A DNA stretch of 64,000 bases from Chiua virens (Eukaryota; Basidiomycota; Agaricomycetes; Boletales; Boletaceae), in NCBI GenBank assembly GCA_019787685.1, contig JAHNUO010000009.1, positions 1,364,001-1,428,000 of the forward strand, in the 5' to 3' direction. Position numbers and translations under genes: made by a program. The notes under the pieces were generated by a model. The model did no database searches. It saw nothing but the letters and a program-made list of their open reading frames with translations, and was not told the DNA's origin. Below are positions 22,918-35,916 of the stretch, piece by piece; the first letter of the stretch is position 1; each line of letters begins with the position of its first letter.

Positions 22918-24107
22918 CCGTTACGATTCGCATACGCAAGCCAAATTTTGGGACGCCGCACGAAACGATCCGTACTACGGGCGGGTACACAGATGAACGA
23001 GAGCGCGCAGTTACGTAAGTTATAACAGTGTGTCGCCCCACCACTCCGTTCGATGATCAGGCATAGTGGTGTGTGTTTTTCTCCCTGAGGGTTTTTCATT
23101 TATTGAATTCACTCGGATCGATGGTTGAGACCGTCACCTGCGAACGGTTCAAACGACTCATTCCCATTCGTTGATCCTACACCATATGTGACCGGTCTGC
23201 AGCCCCAATTTACTGTTCAACCCCAATGTACGGTGTAACCTCAATTTACGCCCTTCGATCCTTACCACCAACAAATGTAGCAGAAGGCGATGCATGTACA
23301 TATACATATCTTTTCATGCGGTCTATTGTCTGGAACGATACGCTCATCCGTAGGCATTACAATAGCAGCGACGGGAAGAATAGTAAGTACCGTCGGCAAC
23401 AGGCACGGCAAGCACAGCAACTGTTTGCTCAGCCTGCTGGATTCGGGTTCGTTCAAATCTTTTAAATGTCTATTGCATCCACCGCTAACTCTGTTACCTA
23501 TATCTCCAACAATCCATTTGCGCCTGCCTTGTCTCCGTCTCCGTCTCCTCTTCTGTGTCTCACCTCATCTCCCCAAGTTAATGGAATTGGCGCAAGCGGG
23601 GTCGTCATTCAATTTGCAGGGTACATACGCAAACTCGGTTCTGCCATCATACGACTCCACGCCTCTGCCCTGCGCCAACCTCTTCCAGTAGTGAATGAAG
23701 GCCAGAAGTGCCTTTGTATGCGAGCGGGGCGGGAAGAGGGTCGACGCATGTAGACCAAGAATATTCACACCTCGCAAACTTGTTCGCGAACTGCGACAAT
23801 GGGCAGGACACCTTCGGGAATGTTGGTGTCTTGTGATATGGCAAATACAAACTGGTCGTGTTGCAAAAGACCGGGATCAGCGCAAATAAGTCATTCGCTC
23901 TGCTGCTGCAGCAGGTACAAAATCCATTGACAGAGCCGCGGCTACCTATCTAGTGTGGACACAGGTATGAAATAGGGTTTTATCTGATGACGCCACGGTC
24001 ATCCTTTTTTCTCATCTTTCCAAATGTGGACATGTCATTGGATGACATCATACCCTGCCTCCTAAAACCTCGCAAAACATTTCAACTTGAACCAAATTTT
24101 TAACACC
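22918..24107. other. intergenic, no supported gene
   Basis: About 1.2 kb between the gene fragment and the Pmp3-like gene. Short open frames at 23290-23753 (Ser/Pro-rich) lack a domain, and no splice chain could be built. No repeat ends were seen. Confidence 0.4.
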
Positions 24108-24936
24108 ATGGCAGGCGAAGGTGACGCATTCATACTTATACTGGCGAGCATTTTTTCGAGACAATCACACGCACAACTGACATTCTTGGTTCAACGCGCT
24201 ATAGCTAGCTATTATTTTCCCTCCCGCGGCGGTTGCGTTCATCTCAGGATGCGGGGCTGATCTTTGCCTCAACATCCTGTTGACGCTGTATGTTTTTCTT
24301 TCCTGACGACTGACATATTCCGACTGATCAACTTCGACAGGTTAGCGTATTTGCCTGGATTCCTCGTGAGCTCCTTGTTCTGTCTCAAGCACAGCACAGA
24401 AGAGTTGACCCTGACTCTCGAAGCACGCCGTCTGGCTTATTGTGAAACGCGCCGATGCAAATGAGCATTATGGCTACAAAAACTGGACCTGTAAGTCCCC
24501 CTCTCGTCACGATAGCTGTTGTTCAACGAATCCCCGCATTTTATCGAACCACGGGGCAGACTCTGGCATGGGTGAATATGTCCCCGTCGGGGGTGCGCCT
24601 GCGACCGGACAACAGCCCGCAGGTCAGCCTGCTCGGCCGGCCCAGGGACAGGACCCCGCAGGCGGCGGTGGTACGGCGCCTCCCCCAACGCAACCCCCCA
24701 CTGGTCAGCAGCCCACAGGGTATGCGCCGCTTCCACCACCCCCGCAGGCGCCGGCGCAACCCCCTGCGGACCAAAAGGTCGCTGAGTATCAAGCCCCGCC
24801 GCCGCCAGCGCATGGGGTCCAAAAGGTGGATGGGGATCAGAAGCAGAGTGATCAAGCCCCGGCGCAGGTGCCTGCTGATCAGAAAGCGATCAATGTCATG
24901 CCCCCGGAGCCGGCTCCACCTGCCGATCAGAAATAG
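24108..24936 (+). CDS. Pmp3/UPF0057 membrane proteolipid with long Pro/Gln-rich tail
   Basis: Five exons, 24108..24143, 24205..24287, 24341..24365, 24424..24490 and 24560..24936, give 195 residues. The first about 55 residues are a Pmp3/RCI-type proteolipid: IILAIIFPPAAVAFISGCGADLC-like spacing, then NILLTLLAYLPGFLHAVWLI, two membrane helices joined by the GCGAD turn. Family members sit in the plasma membrane and affect membrane potential and salt stress. The remaining about 125 residues are Pro/Gln/Ala-rich with repeated PADQK words, likely cytosolic and disordered. Intron 1 has a GC donor (CTG|GCGAGC) that gives the right phase and restores the first helix; the other donors are GT. Confidence 0.85.
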
Positions 24937-25155
24937 GTAGCGTGAACTGCTCCACAAGCGACTCGGCGGCTGATAGTTGGTTCTGGTTCTCAATCTCGTT
25001 TGAAGGCGGTTTGTACGGTGGACATACTTGTATACTATGTATTTGCATTGTGTGGGTGATGGTGAGTGATCGCGTTGACTGTATCGATGGTGGACGTACT
25101 TGTATTCTAATGTCGGTCAGTGAACCTAATAATTGCTAGTGTATACATCGATTAT

Positions 25156-26349
25156 CTAAACTGTCCCTGGCAAGTCAGTTTCGAGGCACATGTAAGCGTT
25201 GGTAGGCTCAAATGACGCTCGCGTCAATTTCCAGCCATGGACGGTAGAGCGGACATCGATGTCTCCAGGGTCGTTTGGGAACATGGGCTAGTGAAAGGTG
25301 AGTACGAGCGCAACGGTGTCAATGTTCAACATACTGGGAACTTCTTCGTGTAAACTTCTTCGCAATTCCAGCCCCTTTGTCGAGCCATGGTGAAAAACTC
25401 GAGGTCGCGGTGAGCGAGGTGTGGACGGTGGTGGGTATAAAATACGAGGACACACGGCGGTGGGTCTGGAAGTGATACGGTGTCGTTACATATACCAGGT
25501 CTAGGCGTAAGGCACAGTTCGCAGGAATTGAGCAAGGCCTCGTGCTATATGGTATGATGAGCACCACGAAAATCGAATCTGACATGAATCTTTACCTGGG
25601 AGTGGTTAAAAATAAGATCGGAAAGGATGATCAGGTCGAACCCCCTCCATGGTTCTCGATTTTCAGGTAGGGAAGCGACGAGGTTGTCGATAGACCTTCC
25701 CCAAAGATAACCCTGAGAATCCAACGAATGGTCGGGGACTCTGGTTACAGCTCGATTGTCAAAAAGGTCACCTGCGTTGTCACTCTGTTCTCTTGTTCCT
25801 CGCATGTGTTCTGCTTCACATTGTAGGCAAGGTTCTCGACCAGGGCTGTATCGGGATAGTCTGTCAAGACGACCTATATGGCGTTGCTTCCATCAATGTC
25901 CGAATCTCGGCCGGGTGACTTGCACGTACTTTTGTCGCGCTGTTTTGTGCTGCTACGATACCGGGTAGGCCACCACCAGCGCCGAGCTCCAATACGAATT
26001 TATCGCGAACCAATTCGTCGTGTGTGTCTATGTATGAAGCAAACGCGATGGCTGCGTTCCATCTGAAACGGAAGGGGAGGTGAGATAAGGTGCTCGACGA
26101 TTCGGCCCGGGGTAGTGGGATAGGTTCTCACAAGTGGTGCCCCCAGAGGGAATGGGAACCCACGAGTCTGATGGTGACATCAGCTTTGCCGGGGCCGCGC
26201 GAATACGTGGAAAGGGTAGGATCTGGGGTGGGAGGACGGGGCGGTTCCTAAGTCGAATGGCGGTTGCTCGAATGATAGTCTGAGTGAGTCGTCCTACTCA
26301 CCGTGAACATGACACCGAGAGATAGATCGTCGTCGTCGTGGTCCTGCAT
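25156..26349 (-). CDS. EFM7: Efm7-type protein N-terminal and lysine methyltransferase
   Basis: Seven minus-strand exons, 26302..26349, 26132..26247, 25930..26062, 25772..25873, 25596..25712, 25335..25544 and 25156..25287, give 285 residues with consistent phases. It is a class I SAM-dependent methyltransferase: motif I FVLELGAGGGLPGIVAA, the acidic LTDYPD strand, FDLIILSDLIFNHSQ, and LVFYTHHRPHL. The LVGSHSLWGHHLWNA segment before motif I and the late YLWG are hallmarks of the Efm7/Nnt1 group, which in yeast methylates the N-terminus and adjacent Lys of eEF1A. It is divergent from CCH1 over 180 bp and convergent with the Pmp3-like gene over 219 bp. No lesions. Confidence 0.92.
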
Positions 26350-26529
26350 GATCTAATTGACTAACGACAAAAAAGATCGATCGTTAACAGAGTCCGAGTA
26401 TCGTAGTTCCGATTAGACAATGATATTGCTAGTCGTGCCAACTCTGGACGCGTGTGATGGATGGGCGCCACTCGAACGTAACCATCTCGACACTGCTTCA
26501 AGCCAAGTTTTCCGCACGCCAACTCTTCC
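26350..26529. promoter_or_regulatory. shared promoter of EFM7-like and CCH1 genes
   Basis: Only 180 bp separate the two divergent start codons, so this stretch must hold both core promoters or upstream leaders. No TATA box is evident on either side. Confidence 0.5.
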
Positions 26530-29500
26530 ATGGACACGGATGTGGGAGGCCAACACAACATTAGGCATTCAACCAACAGCTCGTCTTCCGCGGTAGACGT
26601 CTTCGGAACTGGCCTGGGTATTTCTGTCCCACCATCTTCGCCTACGCTAACACCGTCGGACACCAGCAGCCGAGGGTACACCCGCAGGCGCCTCAGCTGG
26701 AGTAATGCCGAAGGCCGTGGACAGGATTCGCCACGTCTGGACCTCCCGCTAGCTTCGCAACGAGGACCATCCAGTCCAGCAGTGCTCCGAGTCGAGGACG
26801 ATCCGTTTTTTTCTCCAGTCGAGCATGCCTCACGCAAGAACTCGTTCCATGGATTTTCCACGTCCCATCCAGGTGTATCTTTCACCTCTTTTCAATCAAC
26901 CTCGGATTCGGACGCGGACCCAGTTCAGGATGACGACGAGATGCGTCTCGCCAGCAAGCCTCAGCGGACACGGGATGGTCGCACTGCGTGGTCGAGCCAG
27001 CTCGCTGTCGACTCGGAACGCTCTGCTGGTCTCACACCAAGGCGTAGACGACGATATACGACTCTGAGTGCTTCACCCCTCGAGCGTACGGGGACGGTCA
27101 TCCAAAAAGCATTCCGTCGTGCGTCTATGCGTGTTGCAAATGTTCGAGGACACAGACAATCCGCTCGGCTACAAAACGACAGCGAGGATTCTGATTCAAC
27201 ACTAGATGGAGTAGAGAGAACGACGGAACGTGACGCTGGCGAGTGGGTCACTCATGAAACGCAACCGGGAACACCCTTGCGAGGGTGGGTGCTTGGCTTT
27301 CTGGGACCAACAAACCCCCTTCGCGTAAGGTTGTATCACCTACTAATCCATCCGTACGCGATATTTTTTGTTGACAAAGCTTTCGTTCGCTAACTTGGTA
27401 ATTTCTAGGTACACCGAACCAACGATACTCGCTCTGATCGTCGTCAATGCTGTGGCGTTGGTCGTACAAGCCTCGCGGACGCTGTTATTACCTCCCAGTC
27501 AAGCACCTGTTACCGCCACGGGCTACTTCCATGCTTGGGAAGACTTCATCCTTTTCACTCTCTTCATAGTGTTCACGTATGTCATCCATTCAGTGCGATA
27601 GGCGCCCAAGCTAATCTGTGCCAGCGTCGAAGCTTTGGCTCGCATATGTGTCTCTGGATTGCTTCTAGACCCAGAAGTGCCAACTTCGTCTCTATTTTCG
27701 CTCTCGCTCTCCAAACTAGCACGCACAATGTCCACCAACTCAGCCCCACTCGGAAATGCACCAGTAATGCGATCTGGGTCGTTAGCACGAGGTCTAACAT
27801 TGAGGAGGATGTACGACAACCTGACTGAAACCCTTTTCATTATCCGCTCATACGCGCTCAACATCGTTTGCGCGTGTTCCTACTGGCATACCCCCGTCGT
27901 CCTCCGAATTTCAAGACGGTAGACGTTACTCGGAAGATAATGAATCACCGCCTACATTTCTTTCCCAAGCAATGAAATCCGATGTCCCTGAATCAGATCC
28001 TGATGCTCTCGTTTCACTTCCATTCAGACTTGATATACAAATGGTCCGGAGTAAGATCGTCAGAAACATCCCCTTTTTGCGTCAAAGTTGGGGTAGGGTC
28101 GATACCGTCGCGGTGATTGGATTCTGGGTCTCGTTTGTGTTGGCCACTGTGGGCCTTGAACGGGGAGCCCACCATATCGGAATCTTCAGGGCCTTGAGCG
28201 TCCTGAGGACCGCCAGATTGTTAAGTGTCACGAACGGTACTGCAGTGGGTGGTCACTTTACTTTATCTTGTCCTGTACATTGCTCATACTAGCCATCCTA
28301 GACGATCATGCGCTCCCTCAAACTTTCCCGCTCTCTGTTGGCAGATGTGGTGTACTTCATCGTTTTTGCTATGTTGCTATTTTCGTAAGTCCTCCACCAA
28401 AGTGGCGAGACAACAACAATAACCCACATATGGCGAATCCAGCATGATCGGCGTGCAGTCCTTCAAAGGATCTCTCCGTCGTAGTTGCAATCTTCTGCCC
28501 TTGCTTGGTGAGAATACCACGAAGCTGACACAAGTTTGTGGAGGACATATCGACGCGACGACTATGACTCCTTCCCCTTATCTACAACTTGACGGGACTC
28601 CTGCGAGCGTCACGAAAGGGTTTATTTGTCCGTTGGGGCAGGTCTGTCAGGTACTTCGATCCTTCGTAACTCGATGTCTGCCATACTCACCGTCATGTAG
28701 GAGGGACAGAATCCTTACGGTGGTGTAGAAAGCTTCGATACAGTGTACTATGCGACCCTCCAAATAATTGTACTTGCTTCCATAAATACCGTGAGTGCCT
28801 CGTTGTTCGGTCGCCGCTGATGTCTGATTTGATATACTTGTGTGATTGTGTCAGTGGTCGGGGGTTATGTATCAAATCATGGCATCTGAATACCCTGTTT
28901 CATCTATTTTCTTCATTTCCGGCGTTCTAGTGCTAAATTTTTGGCTAATTAATTTATTGGTCGCCGTAATCACGAATACATTTTCTGCGATCCGTTCCAG
29001 TACCAAACGAAGTGCCTTTGGAGCGGCTCCGTGAGTATTTATCTCGTGCATGTCATGTACCGTGTAGATTTGCTCTTATCTGACATGCAGGCTTGGGCGA
29101 GTCGTGGAAGAACCTGAGGAAGGCTGGTCCGCCGTTACTGGTCGCCACGTGGGTCAAAATCGTTTCAAAGTCTGGTGGTCATACACGCGGTGGCCCTGGG
29201 TGGTTCTCGCACTTGCTTCCCTTGTCATGGAGGCCACGGCAACTGTTGACATGAGCCCACTGCACGAAGAAATCATCGACATGACGGAACGGATGATCAC
29301 CTTCGCTTTCGATATCGAGATCGTTTTCCGCATCGCTACAGAGTTCCCTGAGTGGAGGAACTTTTTCTACCACGGTAACAATTGGATAGATTTAATCCTC
29401 GCTATTGGATGTAGCGTCATACAAATTCCTTTCATCCACAACTCGAATGTCTACCCATGGTTGACGATCTTCCAACTGGCAAGATTCTACCGCGTGATAC

Positions 29501-32500
29501 TAGTCGTGCCGCGTATGAAGCCATTGATGGTATGTTTCATGTCCCAATTGTTCACCTTGGAGTTAACCCACGGTACTTGCTATCATAGCTGACCGTCTTC
29601 GGGAACATGTACGGCCTCGCGAACATGACCTTGTTCCTTATGCTCATCAATTTCCTCGCGGCGCTGGTTGCCATTCAGCTCCTCCAAGGAGATATGGTCG
29701 GGACGCTCACCATGAATTTTAGGCCAACTGTTCAATTCCTTTTTGGCCATGTACCAAATATTCTCCTCAGAAAACTGGACCACTGTGTTGTACAATGCGA
29801 CGGATGCTGAGCTGAATCTTGGTCAAGCGTTCGTTGTGTGTACGCTTTTGTCTTGTTGGTTCCTCTTTGCGAACTGTAAGTGTCCCCGTTGATGGTTCCG
29901 GACGTTTCTGGACAACTAAATTGGTGGTTCGTAGTCATTGTCATGCAGATGTTCATTGCCGTCATCAACGAGAACTTTGATGTAGCAGAGGAGGCCAAGA
30001 GAGATATGCAGGCGTCCAACTTCTCCGAACAAAACCGCAAGGCTACCAACAGCCAATGGATAATCAAGCTAAATCCCTACGTATGGCTCGGGAAGAAATC
30101 TTTGATAGCGAACGCCGAAAATTCGGCTTCGACGTTGGCTTTAGGGGAGACAGAGACCCTGGTTCAACGTGATCCGCTTCCTATCCCTCATCGGTTGGGT
30201 CAGGTTGGTTGAAGGACTTCGACTTTGCCTGCTTACTGATACCGATTCATCCAGGGACGTACTGTCTTGAGTACGAATGGCCGGTCTTACCATCTCCGGC
30301 AAAACTCGGTCGGCCTACTCCACGAACTGTTCACGGGAGGTGAAACAACAGAGGATATTCCACTTCTGGACCTGCATCAGGCACGATCTGAATCAAGAGG
30401 TCCGGAGGACCAGGTTGAGCACGAAACGGAACGGTACTTGTGAGGAATCATTCATCAATCGATTTTTTTCTCTCTTCTCATCCCATCCTGGTTTAGCGAC
30501 ATATTGGCAAGGCTGAAAAGAGTTCCGATTCCCAAGGACTCTGACGATGTCCATAGGACCCAGACTATCGAGTTGATTCGGAAACATCCAACGTACGACA
30601 AGTCGTTTTGGATCATCCCTCAAACAAATCGCCTTCGCCGTCTTTGCCAGAAGATTGTTCGCCCGAGTGATGGGAAGCGGATATTCGGAGCACCACCTTC
30701 ACACGTTGCGCACTCATTCTTCCAGCTGGCGATCTTCTTGACCGTTCTTTCTAATGTCATCGCGGAAGCAATCGCGACACCCCTCTACCGGCATGGCTAC
30801 TACCTGCAACACGGACCAACTCGATTTGGATGGTTCAGCATCGTAGAGTTTGCCTTCAGCTCGATACTGGTCGTCGAATTCTTGATCAAGATCATCGCGG
30901 ACGGATTTCTTTTCGCTCCCAACGCATATATCCGCAGCATCTGGAATATCCTCGACTTCGTGATTATGGCGGGGGTCCTCGTGAACACGACATTCACGTT
31001 GATTTTCATTGGTGGCCTCAGTCGATTCATCCGCGCCCTAAAGGCACTGCAAGCTCTCCGATTTATGACCTTGATCGAGAAGATGCGAAGTACCTTTGAG
31101 GACTTGATTCTAGCTGGTTTTACGCGTATACTCGATGCCGCCGTTCTCGCCATTCTGTACCTCATCCCTTTCAGCGTCTGGGGCACGAACATCTTTGTCG
31201 GGTTAATGAACGAATGCAATGATACGAGCGTCCAGGGTATAGGAGACTGTACCAACGAATACGTGAACACGATCTATGGGAATAGCTTCGGGTTCCTGAT
31301 TCCACGTGCTTGGGATAATCCCGCACCCTCGACCAAATTCTCGTTTGACAATTTCCCCGCTTCGATGCTCATCCTCTTCGAGATCGTGTCGTTGGAGGGA
31401 TGGATTGACGTCATGTCCGTCGCGATGAGTATCACTGGCGAAGGACAACAACCACAAACCAATGCGTCGCAGGCGAACGCGATCTTCTTCGTGATATACA
31501 ACTTGCTGGGTGGTGTCGTGATCTCGACTCTGTTTGTCAGGTAAGGCGATCAGCTTTGGAAGGTTTGCATTCGTGTCCCGACTGAAAACGCAACATAGTA
31601 TCATTATCAAGAATTTCTTGTCGCGGACTGGATCAGCCTACCTTACTCAAGCGCAGCGGGAGTGGATTGACCTGCAGAAACTGATCAAGCGACTTAAACC
31701 ATCCAAGAGACCAAAAGTTAGGCCGACATCGCCGGCACGAGGTTGGTGCTACGACCGTGCGATCCACAAGCACGGGTGGTGGGCGAGGACGATGACCCTA
31801 CTGTTTGTTATCCAGATGGTCGTTCTGATGCATGTTCTCCTCGTTATTAATGTATGATCTTATACTTATGAGATGTTATAGGACGGAAGCGTTTTCGACA
31901 GAAATCGAGGACAATTGGCAGAGTGAGCAACTCGTACCCTATGCAAGTGCTTACATTGCTAAGAAAGGCTCCACAGATGCATTTTCGCTCTTCATCACCC
32001 TCATGTATGTGGTGGATACGACTATTCGACTATACGGATTGGGGTGGCATTCCTTCCGCGCCAATGGTTGGAATCTCTTCGATATCGTGGTAGCCTCCGG
32101 AAGCTTCACCTCAACCCTCGTTGCCCACTTTTATCCTGATAGTTTCAACGTCCAGCTACTACAAAAACTCTTCTTGATCAGCATTGTGTTCAAACTTGTT
32201 CAGAGAGTTGATTCTCTGAACCAGCTCTTCAAGACTGCAAGGTATGTGTTGCGTATTGTCATTTCCCATCATTCATTCGGTAACCCCTTGACAGAGCCAG
32301 TCTTCCGGTCATCCTGAATTTGCTCGCCTTATGGCTCACGTTCTTTCTATTTTTCGCCATCATGTACATGGAAGTGTTCGGGTTGACAAAGTGGTACTCG
32401 GGAGAAAACACTTATCAGAATTATCAAACTATGGGATCTTCACTCTTGATGCTGATATTTATGAGCACTGGGTGAGTGGCCATGTCATTCATCAAACGGC

Positions 32501-34086
32501 TGTGCTGATGATGCGGTAGGGAGGGTTGGAATCAGTTCATGCACGACTAGTCAGTTTTTCATGCTTGCATGACTCGATCGACACTGACAATGATATTCGC
32601 GTTCAGCACCCTTGCGTATCCGCGCTGCACGCAGGTTTCTGGTGGTCTCTATCAGACAGATTGTGGTAGCACCGTTTGGGCATTCTCGATGTTCATCGCA
32701 TGGAACTTGCTCAGCATGGTGAGAAAGCACGGCGATATGCATCTTTCGCACGACTGATCACCCTTTTCATCAGTACATCTTCGTCAACATGTTCACTGGT
32801 GTCATCGTGCAGAACTTTTCGTACGTGTTCCAGTCGAGCGGCGGTATCTTGAAGTCGATCACGCGTCAAGAGATACGCGCGTTCAAGAAAGCTTGGGCAG
32901 AGTTTGCGGATCCAAATACGGGTTTGTTGGAACGACCAAATCTCGTTCCATTCCTCGCTGTACGTTGTCCCTAGTTGACCTTTCGATATGAAGTGTTCTT
33001 TATGTTTATCGTCCCCCTAGAAACTCACTGGCGTATTCGACGTGCGCATCTACCCGCCTCAGTATTCCACATCGTCCCTCCTTGCGGCCTGTCAAGACAA
33101 GTCCAAAAAGGACACTAGGACGAACGGGATACACGTCCGCAAATTGAACAAGTTGCTCAGCAAGATCGACTTCAGCGTGATTCGGAAACGACGGGCGGTC
33201 TACACGCGGATCTACCACGAGGCGAACGTGATGTATTATCGAGGCAATGGTATATCATTCACGGACATGCTCATGCTGCTGGCGCACCACAAGTTGGTTG
33301 ATGACCGGGAGGCGCTGGGGTGAGCCCGAATCACCTTCACGCTATCATAGGTTGGCTGACCGTTGTCGTTACCTTCCTTGAATGCTCGCCAGGTTGAAAG
33401 AGCTCGAGGTGAGAGAGGAGACGCTCAAGGTGGTTGCGGGGCTCGTAGGGCTGGACAAGGTACGGTCTCAGTTGAGGATGATCTCCCTTCGCCGCGAGTT
33501 TCTCCAGGAACGTGAAAAGAGGCTGGCGACGGCCCGAGGTACGCCCCTCTTTGTTGTCGACATCAACCTATGTGCCACGGTCTGACAACGCCACGATCAG
33601 GTATACCGACGATCTTGATCAATGCGACACCGGGAACCCCGAGAACGCCGTTGGCATCGCGGGACATTACATCGCCTCGGAGTGATCGGGGACAGGGATG
33701 GCCCTCGGATCACGAGACAAGTCCGATATCCTCGTCGTCACGCATCTTGTTGACGTCGCCCGAGTTGGAGGCGAGGGAGCGATCCGTGCAGCAGCGTGTA
33801 GCGCAAGAACGTGGACCGCGACGGGCGAACGATGTGAACAGGCTGTCCGTCGATATGGGGCAAGGGTATTGGTATGCGATTTTGTTACTTTTTCTGGTAG
33901 GGTCTCATGTTTGCTCTAGGATGGAGAGCCACAACAATTCAATAGATGATCCGGATGATATGCATTCGCCGACAGCGCGACGTTCGGGAGGTACGTGAGA
34001 TTGCAACCACTGTTCAAGTTGTCTCATACGATGATGTACCAGAAGTGAAGATATTACAACGGACTCTAGAAGAGATGGACAAGTAA
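26530..34086 (+). CDS. CCH1: Cch1-type four-domain voltage-gated calcium channel
   Basis: A 23-exon model spanning 26530-34086 encodes about 2,100 residues. Exons begin at 26530, 27409, 27625, 28302, 28443, 28701, 28855, 29091, 29589, 29935, 30255, 30497, 31599, 31882, 32295, 32520, 32607, 32774, 33021, 33393, 33601, 33920 and 34043. Four six-helix domains are present; pore segments show Asn in ASINTWSGVM (I), Glu in [10 protein letters not shown] (II), Glu in [10 protein letters not shown] (III) and Glu in TGEGWNQFM (IV). Long Ser/Arg-rich N- and C-termini flank them. In yeasts Cch1 works with Mid1 in the plasma membrane for high-affinity Ca entry. Two one-base surpluses disturb the frame: T near 27822 (DNLT before KPFSLS) and A at 29721 (MNF before GQLFNSF). 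Intron 13 (31830-31881) has a GC donor. Confidence 0.92.
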
Positions 34087-34463
34087 AGTTATTGTATGTA
34101 CTCACGGTGGCTATTCATTCTCAGGAAATCAAAGGTGGTAGCTAGGCATAGGAACAGCCAGGCCGCCCAACACATCACATGGTCTACAAGGTCAACCGAT
34201 CATTACGCGTTCAGTACCAACCCACAGACTATGGACAAATAGTAGTTATACATTTACTTGTGTACTTCATGCGATGCAACAATGTCTTGTTATGGTCAGT
34301 GAGCAAACTATATACAAAAATGAAAAACGGAAATGCTTATACAGTCACTGCAGAGGAAGGAAAGCTGTAGTAAGTATATAAAAAGGAAGAGAAAGACAGT
34401 GTCACGTCTTGAATCCAGAGAGGACATTCTGTCTCGGTCTTTTTCCCGTTGGCCGCCCCGGTG
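34087..34463. other. intergenic
   Basis: AT-richer spacer between the convergent ends of CCH1 and the gag-like gene. Nothing else was seen. Confidence 0.4.
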
Positions 34464-35916
34464 TCAAGACCGATTTTGAAGTCGTTTAGGCCGCCATACT
34501 TTCTTTTCTGGCACCGCCTCGAATCCGCCTGGATCCTTTTTGCACTGGGGCAACGGATCACTGGTAACCTGGGGCGACGCTACATGCGCCGACCGTGCTC
34601 GCCACCCGCGCTCGGTCCTGGCTTGCGAACGTAACCGCGCACGCTCCTCCGCCTCTTCCTCTCGCTGTGCCTTTCGATGTGCATCCTCGGCGACAGCAGC
34701 TCGCTCGATCTCGCGTTCTCTACGTTGTTCGATGAGGCGCTCCTCCTCTTCTCGCTTCCTGTGTAACCTCGACCTCCTCCGCCAACCATTGTTTGACCTC
34801 TAGGCTTGACTCGTGAGTCGCCCACACGGGAGATAGTCGGATAGACGTACCGGCGTCGGCGACCAGTCGCTCTTCCTCGGCCTTGCGCGCAGCCGCCTTG
34901 GCTTCCTTTTGCGCCGCGTACGCTTGCCGCCGCTTCTCCTTCTCTTCCATTTTTCGCCGCGTGTATTCCTCGGAGCGTGCAGCGACCAACGCCTCGCGGT
35001 GAGCCTTGGCTTGGGAGCGTGACCGCGCCCGTTCCTCCGGTCCTGGCTCGCACTGCGCTTTCCTGCGGGTCTCCTCGTTGGTAGCACTGGATTCTTCTCG
35101 AATGTCCTCTTCCGTTTCACGGTGCGTGCGGAACTTGTTGCAGATGGTTCGCGGAGTGTCAGAAGATGTCGAGGTGATGGTGGATGTTGGCTCGTGGCAG
35201 CGTTTTTCCTTCAGTATATCAGATATAGTGCTCGATAGCGTCGTCGTCGCCTTGTCCAGTTTGGCAGCACTCAAAAAAGAGTCCCATGCCGGCCTGAGTG
35301 AACCTGTACTGTTGGGATCGTATGGTAATGTGGATAACAGGAGGGCAGCGGCGAGCCATTCGGGTAGTCCAAAGTCAGCTTGCGCAAGGTACCGGAGAGC
35401 TTCTTGGTACTCGATTATGTGCGTGCCTATGTCGCCACCACTAGCCATGTGTTTCGTGAGGCGACGGAACCAGTAGATGATGGATTCCTGGCCGTACTCT
35501 TTCGCGATGAGGTTCCAGGCGTCTTTTGCCGTTTTTACATGAATTATTCTCATCACCACATCACTTGTGATACAGCTGGTGATGAGCATCAATGCTGCTG
35601 TGTCCATTTTGCGCCAAACAGCCCATTGGGTCGCGTCTGTGGGCTCTGGAAGCGTCCCGTCGACGATGTCCAGCAAGCGGCAGTAGACAAAGGCTAATCG
35701 CATGCGGTGTGACCAGGTCAAGTAATCTGTCTTGTCGGCGAGTCGGTCTTCCTCGAGCAGGAAAAGTTGCTCTGCGTTGACGGGCATGTCCCATGACGAG
35801 GGAATGGCAGATGGAAAGGTCGATGTTAGTGAAACGGGCATCTTCATACTAATATGCATATTGTAGTTGCAGTAAGGTGTCAGTGGGACTGCCGGATTTC
35901 GGATTCCGGAAGGCAA
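34464..35916 (-). CDS. lone Copia-type gag (UBN2-like) protein, one frameshift
   Basis: On the minus strand the N-terminal 230 residues are a Ty1/Copia gag polypeptide: YLTWSHRMRLAF, LDIVDGTLPEP, QWAVWRKMDTAALMLI, AKDAWNLIAKEYG, LTKHMASGGDIGTHI and LLLSTLPYDP. A Glu/Arg/Lys-rich predicted coiled coil follows. Text in another frame continues it (EEERLIEQRREREIERAAV through WRPKRLQNRS, stop at 34464), so one base seems lost near 34735. Without that the protein ends at 34720. There is no zinc knuckle, protease, integrase or reverse transcriptase, and no LTRs were seen close by. It may be a gag remnant or a co-opted gag gene. The start is probably MKMPVSLTSTF rather than the listed upstream edge. 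Confidence 0.65.
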
